Positions 62,127-64,000 of a DNA stretch of 64,000 nt are shown here, one piece after another. The notes below the pieces were generated by a model, which made no database searches, was not told the DNA's origin, and saw only the letters and a list, made by a program, of their open reading frames with translations. Position 1 is the first letter of the stretch. Every line of letters begins with the position of its first letter. The DNA comes from Liolophura sinensis (Eukaryota; Mollusca; Polyplacophora; Chitonida; Chitonidae). The translations under genes and the position numbers were made by a program. The stretch lies in the NCBI RefSeq assembly GCF_032854445.1, contig NC_088302.1, positions 31,031,979 through 31,095,978 of the forward strand, read 5' to 3'.

Positions 62127-63929
62127 CAAGTGCATATTCATCGTGTGTATATCTGTTATTGTCCTGAATTCCAGACCTGTTGATCGACTTACTGAGTGTA
62201 CTGGCCAGTTACAGTATCACAGTGAAGGAGCTGAAGACACTGGTCAGCTGTCTGAAAGCCAAGGGAGGCATGTGGGTGAGTTGTGGAGCAGGTAGACTGA
62301 TGTTCTCAGTGGTCAGTGGGCAGGTTTCTAAAAGCCTAAAGGGGGGCCTCCGTGGCTCAGTTGGTTAGCGCGCTAGCACAGCGTAATGACCCAGGAGTCT
62401 CTCACCAATGCAGTCGCTGTAAGTTCAAGTCCAGCTCATGCTGGCTTCCTCTCCGGCCGTACGTGGTAAGGTCTGCCAGTGACCTGCGGATGGTCGTGGG
62501 TTCCCCCCGGGCAGGTTTCTAAAAGCCTAATGGGTCACAAAGGTTTTAACACACTTTCCATGTGGTTACAAACCAATGAAGATATGTACATGAGAGTATT
62601 GATAGATGATGAATGCACATTGGAAACGCGTGAAAACCAGCAGCTTGTAGGTTTGTGGATGGACAGACTGCGGAACCTACAGAATTATATGTTTTGTAAT
62701 CTTTTCACATGTTTGCATGGTGTTTATTCAAGAATATCCTTGTAAAATGTTTTTGCATTGTAAGCATTGCTTTTATGGAAATTCTGGTCTAACCTTTGAA
62801 GAGTTATGTCCCTTCTCCTAAATTATCTAAGCCTGTGTAGATTTGCAGAACTTAAAATCACAGCCATGCACTGAAATTCATTGTGGTTGTGGGTCATGTG
62901 CGTGTTTTCACTTTTCAGTTATACCTGTATCTCTGTGTTTCAGCCTCGCCATTCTGTGAAGCTGTTGTCAGTCCTTCGCCACATGCCCCAGCGCCATGGT
63001 CCCGATGAGTTCTTCAGCTTTCCGGGGAAACAAGGCTCAGTATGTACACAATTCTACAACGGTACAAACACACTAACACCTTCCACACACCTTTTTGTTT
63101 AAAGGAAAGAAGTTAAGTTTACATTGACAGCATTCATTCATGGATATTACGATCAGATAATGTCCCGAGCAGTTTTATAACTGGATGACGGAGGTTGCCT
63201 CCCCTGTCTGGGTACAAAATATGAATGAAGGACTAGGAGTTGGAACTTATTGGAACGTACGATCAGTGCCGTAACAAAATACCATTTTCGTGGACAGTTG
63301 TAGCAAATAGTGCTGGTGTCCCTAAACAGAAACTTCATAAGTTACACAAGCTATTGTCAGAATCCAAGTATATCCGTACTCCCATGCATGTACATAAAAT
63401 CAATAAGTCACATCACTGGTGTTTATCTTGTACAAATTTTTTTATACTTGATAGTTATATGTTATTGCTTATATGGGAAGTTTTTTTACTGACCCTAATG
63501 AAGGACAGATCGTAGTGTTCTAGAAAACATTATTTACATTTCTGTACTTCATTTGCTTGGGTCAAGTTTTCATGCAGTAATTGTTGTAAATAGTACAAGA
63601 TATTGCCTTGATTTATTTCATTGGTGTTTTTATGCCATTAATTTTACGTATAGAAAGGTGACCATGGCCATTAGCAGGTCACCGGCAGAGCTTTCCATGT
63701 ACGGCCAAAGAGGAAACCAACTTGAATTAGAATGTTTTCCTAAATTCTTTGAGTGTTTGCATCTTGTGTGTTAAATTAAAATGATCTTTGATGGTTCATA
63801 TTTGTAGGCGATTGCCTTGCCTCCAATCAAAACATGGCCGTATCAAAATGGATGGACATTCTCTTGCTGGTTACGTCTGGACCCAGTTACAGGTGTAAAC
63901 ATTGAGAGAGAGAAACCATTCCTGTACAG
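23907..63929 (+). CDS. NBEA/LRBA-like: Neurobeachin/LRBA-type BEACH protein, 5' part (6 exons)
   Basis: Exons 23907-24080, 60266-60370, 61087-61213, 62175-62275, 62944-63039 and 63808-63929 join in phase and encode the first 241 residues. Vertebrate NBEA and LRBA are about 2,900 residues, so over 90% lies beyond the window. These are large cytosolic scaffolds for vesicle traffic, with PH-BEACH-WD40 domains at the C-terminus. The visible part is the N-terminal helical repeat region ([74 protein letters not shown]) and the start of the concanavalin A-like domain ([19 protein letters not shown]). Several blocks recall NBEA more than LRBA, but an unduplicated invertebrate orthologue (like fly rugose) is the simpler reading. 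An in-frame TAG at 23898 supports the start. The 36.2 kb first coding intron is notable. Confidence 0.95.
25555..25680 (-). mobile_element. SINE-A 3' half
   Basis: tttatttatttacttgatta, then acgatggcaaccagtattat. Diverged. Confidence 0.7.
25749..25925 (+). mobile_element. SINE-A, 5'-truncated with target duplication
   Basis: Begins atgctggcttcctctccggc. The flanking word aaaggtgcatgct occurs just before and just after the tail. Confidence 0.85.
27240..27535 (-). repeat. Dispersed repeat R1, copy 2
   Basis: Minus strand reads accaaatgaagaaaatcatg, then tttatacccgttaattaccc and attttccgtcaaaggtcgga. It contains a 103-codon minus-strand ORF that is not intact in copy 1. Confidence 0.65.
27541..27735. 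repeat. 41 bp minisatellite, ~4.5 copies
   Basis: Copies of gtactgtgtaatgtaagtaa, then ggtataatgcaaacattgaa, start at 27541, 27585, 27626, 27667 and 27708. Confidence 0.9.
29165..29645 (+). repeat. Dispersed repeat R2, split by SINE-B
   Basis: gtgaagcccttaaattggcc before the SINE and aaaggttgaggaattagggt after it. Related copies are at 38890-39022 and 52085-52165. Confidence 0.55.
29218..29583 (+). mobile_element. SINE-B, full length, (CACT)n tail
   Basis: tRNA-like head (tggcacagttggtagagcg; gggtcaatcctggg), body ggttgaccagtatcagtata, end catatgactgaaaaattgtt and cactcactcactc. Target duplication aatcatacattg on both sides. Confidence 0.88.
29790..29850 (+). mobile_element. SINE-D 3' remnant
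   Basis: gcatagtcactgaaatattg, then ccaatgttgccacagtcatt and aataatcattttcattc. Confidence 0.4.
29985..30180 (-). mobile_element. SINE-A, 5'-truncated
   Basis: atttatttagttatttactt, then tatgccgtactctagacta, ending at gaagccagcatgag. Confidence 0.8.
31855..32150 (-). mobile_element. SINE-D copy, (CATT)n tail
   Basis: gaatgaatgaatgattatgg, then cttaatgccacatcggcaat. The 3' end is shared with fragments near 29790, 53545 and 60755. The head is not clearly tRNA-like. Confidence 0.5.
34032..34362 (-). mobile_element. SINE-B, 5'-truncated
   Basis: gagtgagtgagtgcttgggg through tggtcctggatctac. Perfect 11 bp duplication cactgatagtg at 34024-34034 and 34363-34373. Confidence 0.88.
34491..34714 (+). 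mobile_element. SINE-B, 5'-truncated
   Basis: gaacgactggttgacccgta through aaccccaatcactcactcac. It faces the inverted copy about 130 bp upstream. Confidence 0.85.
35755..35835 (+). mobile_element. SINE-C fragment
   Basis: gagggtgtcatgtctggtgt, then cttctgcaaggtgctccat. Confidence 0.5.
36079..36257 (+). mobile_element. SINE-A, 5'-truncated
   Basis: agctcatgctggcttcctct through acaaataaataaatac. Confidence 0.85.
38890..39022 (+). repeat. Dispersed repeat R2, copy 2
   Basis: gtaaagcccttaaattgggc through aaggttgaggaattagggtg. Confidence 0.55.
43078..43290 (-). mobile_element. SINE-A
   Basis: attggagttttatgctgtac through gtgacctagcgacaggctct. The tRNA-like head is incomplete. Confidence 0.8.
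43655..43715. repeat. Short tandem repeat, ~28 bp x 2
   Basis: ttatgggatgcccaaaagga, then tgcccaaattatgggatgcc, repeating once. Confidence 0.8.
44127..44820 (-). mobile_element. piggyBac-like non-autonomous element with transposase N-terminal remnant
   Basis: The target TTAA (44123-44126) precedes CCCTTTGAACCC. The other end is gggttcaacggg followed by TTAT, a decayed TTAA. The inverted termini (CCC-TTGAACCC) and TTAA target fit piggyBac. The minus-strand ORF 44571..44293 begins [20 protein letters not shown] and is Ser/Asp-rich, like piggyBac transposase N-termini, but the catalytic domain is absent. The element splits a SINE-B. Confidence 0.75.
44293..44571 (-). pseudogene. piggyBac transposase N-terminal fragment
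   Basis: Ninety-two codons: [17 protein letters not shown] followed by a D/E/S/N-rich stretch. No DDD catalytic region follows. It is judged a relic inside the TTAA-flanked element at 44127-44820, not a host gene; a small host-used protein cannot be excluded. Confidence 0.5.
45332..45572 (+). mobile_element. SINE-A, old copy
   Basis: aacgccgtggcctggtggtt, then aatgacccaggaccctctca through aatcaaataa. Many substitutions. Confidence 0.75.
45595..45812 (+). mobile_element. SINE-A, old copy
   Basis: tgtggctttaatagcctaat through cataaacaaataaa. In tandem with the preceding copy but separately diverged. Confidence 0.75.
46003..46545. repeat. 65/78 bp minisatellite, 8 copies
   Basis: The word tggagtgttacagatgttgt recurs eight times (first near 46010, last near 46496, diverged there). 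Units are about 65 bp; some carry a 13 bp internal duplication of the ggtctagct word. Confidence 0.93.
46929..48510. repeat. 71 bp minisatellite, ~22 copies, higher-order structure
   Basis: The unit contains gtatggatggaggagttgct, then cgagtacacattattatgct and gtatatatagcatgttact. A ggaagagttgctaga variant recurs about every 213-215 bp, and a 355 bp block is repeated. The flanks are ordinary intron. Confidence 0.96.
49616..49888 (-). mobile_element. SINE-A, full length
   Basis: Full copy ending at actgagccacggaggcc. Flanked by cctcctccaatta at 49603-49615 and 49889-49901, a 13 bp target duplication. Confidence 0.93.
50553..50824 (+). mobile_element. SINE-A, full length
   Basis: gggggcctctgtggctcatt through taaataaataaataaatc. 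Little diverged. Confidence 0.92.
51725..51991 (+). mobile_element. SINE-A with pure poly(A) tail
   Basis: The usual AAAT tail is replaced by about 23 A. Target duplication atgtattaaagc at 51713-51724 and 51992-52003. Confidence 0.92.
52085..52165 (+). repeat. Dispersed repeat R2, copy 3
   Basis: ttgtgaaacgctgtgattgg, then ctaacccaaccaat and gaggaatttattagggtagc. The weakest copy. Confidence 0.4.
52262..52480 (+). mobile_element. SINE-C copy with tRNA-like head
   Basis: gcttcggtggcccaatggtt and gacccgggatcaaaccctgg look like A and B boxes; the body is ggaaacaggactggttgacc. The 3' end is lost. Confidence 0.75.
53395..53750. repeat. Degenerate ~30 bp minisatellite
   Basis: Repeated words tgactaccatgatgacat and atgcctacactt, with a SINE-D-like fragment at about 53545-53575. 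Confidence 0.7.
54348..54560 (-). mobile_element. SINE-A with G15 replacing its GC hairpin
   Basis: gtatttatttgataagtgta through ccgcgctagcccgctaa. A G run at 54425-54439 stands where the family has the gggc/gccc hairpin. Confidence 0.8.
54968..55130 (-). mobile_element. SINE-A, very diverged
   Basis: tgttttgtaatgctttactc, then caagaattttt; later aaccaccaaccattggcaag. Confidence 0.45.
56631..56877 (+). mobile_element. SINE-A, slightly 5'-truncated
   Basis: Starts inside the A-box (ccagttggttagagtgctag). Flanks gaccaaggct and aaccaaggct are a near-perfect target duplication. Confidence 0.88.
57240..57327 (+). mobile_element. SINE-B 3' end
   Basis: catgtaactgaacaactgtt, then aagtacgatgttaaacccc and (attc)n. 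Confidence 0.65.
57350..57384. repeat. (AT)n microsatellite
   Basis: Thirty-five bases of alternating A and T. Confidence 0.95.
59365..59480 (-). mobile_element. SINE-A, very diverged
   Basis: ggtttttcgccacacacacg, then acttatacgacaggggccag. Confidence 0.4.
60266..60370 (+). CDS. Neurobeachin-like exon 2
   Basis: Acceptor ttccag, donor gtgagt; 35 codons. It encodes [20 protein letters not shown] and [15 protein letters not shown], matching the family pattern LVGG-x-FDLE-x-NFII. Confidence 0.93.
60755..60820 (+). mobile_element. SINE-D 3' end
   Basis: gatatgactgaaatattgcc, then gatgtggcattaagccata and (cattcatt)n. Confidence 0.55.
60821..61050. repeat. 119 bp tandem duplication
   Basis: cagatcaagtttgaaaacca is at 60832 and again at 60951, with matching sequence through ccctgaatttgcctgtt in both. 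It lies just before exon 3 of the neurobeachin-like gene. Confidence 0.9.
61087..61213 (+). CDS. Neurobeachin-like exon 3
   Basis: Acceptor ttgcag, donor gtaaac. It encodes [39 protein letters not shown] and LVA, a strongly conserved block. Confidence 0.95.
61928..62012 (+). mobile_element. SINE-A 3' remnant
   Basis: ctctgggctctccaatgttc, then tcttataagtatggc and caccaatcaagtaaata. Confidence 0.4.
62081..62125. repeat. (AT)n microsatellite
   Basis: About 45 bases, 50 bp before the exon 4 acceptor of the neurobeachin-like gene. Confidence 0.95.
62175..62275 (+). CDS. Neurobeachin-like exon 4
   Basis: Acceptor attccag, donor gtgagt. It encodes [20 protein letters not shown] and [18 protein letters not shown] with target duplications sits 43 bp past the donor. 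Confidence 0.95.
62340..62511 (+). mobile_element. SINE-A, 3'-truncated, with perfect target duplication
   Basis: The intact head ggcctccgtggctcagttgg runs to gggttccccccgggc and stops at the GC hairpin, with no 3' half and no tail. caggtttctaaaagcctaa is at 62321-62339 and 62512-62530. In neurobeachin-like intron 4. Confidence 0.9.
62944..63039 (+). CDS. Neurobeachin-like exon 5
   Basis: Acceptor gtttcag, donor gtatgt; 32 codons. It encodes [20 protein letters not shown] and [12 protein letters not shown]. Confidence 0.94.
63608..63730 (-). mobile_element. SINE-A, diverged
   Basis: tgatttatttcattggtgtt, then accggcagagctttccatgt and gaggaaaccaacttga. Between neurobeachin-like exons 5 and 6. 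Confidence 0.6.
63808..63929 (+). CDS. Neurobeachin-like exon 6 (start of LamG-like domain)
   Basis: Acceptor tttgtag, donor gtgagt. It encodes [20 protein letters not shown] and [20 protein letters not shown]. The coding sequence continues beyond the window. Confidence 0.94.
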
Positions 63930-64000
63930 GTGAGTCACAAGTGTGAACTTGGAGAGAGAAGCAATTTCTATACAGGCATGTTCTTCAAAGTATTAGAAAG

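Noticed and set aside
62360..62440. Possible tRNA genes at SINE-A heads (also near 140, 5160, 6240, 50560 and 51730)
   Set aside because: A-box and B-box words are present, but there is no complete cloverleaf or acceptor stem, and each is joined to the SINE body.

Overview
This window is animal nuclear DNA: GT-AG introns, AT-rich sequence and a heavy load of short interspersed repeats. The commonest repeat is a tRNA-headed SINE with an (AAAT)n tail; others end in (CACT)n or (CATT)n. These repeats and the divergence of the proteins from vertebrate homologues suggest a lophotrochozoan, probably a mollusc. That assignment is an inference; no species can be named from the sequence.

Three protein-coding genes are supported, each by several exons whose reading phases join. 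(1) 1219..9825, plus strand: the last nine coding exons (330 complete residues) of an SLC7 LAT-family amino-acid transporter light subunit, closest in my recollection to the xCT/b(0,+)AT branch. Its 5' part lies before the window. (2) 13305..21068, minus strand: a complete 11-exon, 414-residue septin of the SEPT6/8/10/11 group. (3) 23907..63929, plus strand: the first six coding exons of a neurobeachin/LRBA-type BEACH protein. Its first coding intron is 36.2 kb, more than half the window, and the gene continues past the right edge. The septin and neurobeachin genes are head to head, with start codons 2.84 kb apart. The transporter and septin genes converge on a 3.5 kb intergenic stretch.

Everything else is intron or intergenic DNA. 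I found no credible nested gene, true tRNA or rRNA, or CRISPR array. It contains about 26 SINE-A copies, related SINE-B/C/D copies, several terminal-inverted-repeat elements, a piggyBac-like element nested in a SINE, and minisatellites with 122, 41, 65 and 71 bp units. Two minisatellite arrays are adjacent at 46.0-48.5 kb; the 71 bp one spans 1.6 kb and has higher-order structure.

No new multi-gene system is visible. The most unusual signals are: the higher-order 71 bp array; a 3'-truncated SINE with perfect target duplications whose end falls at a GC hairpin where other copies are also rearranged; a 550 bp foldback between the divergent genes; MITEs abutting or nested at transporter splice sites; and a 26-C tract just inside a septin intron.
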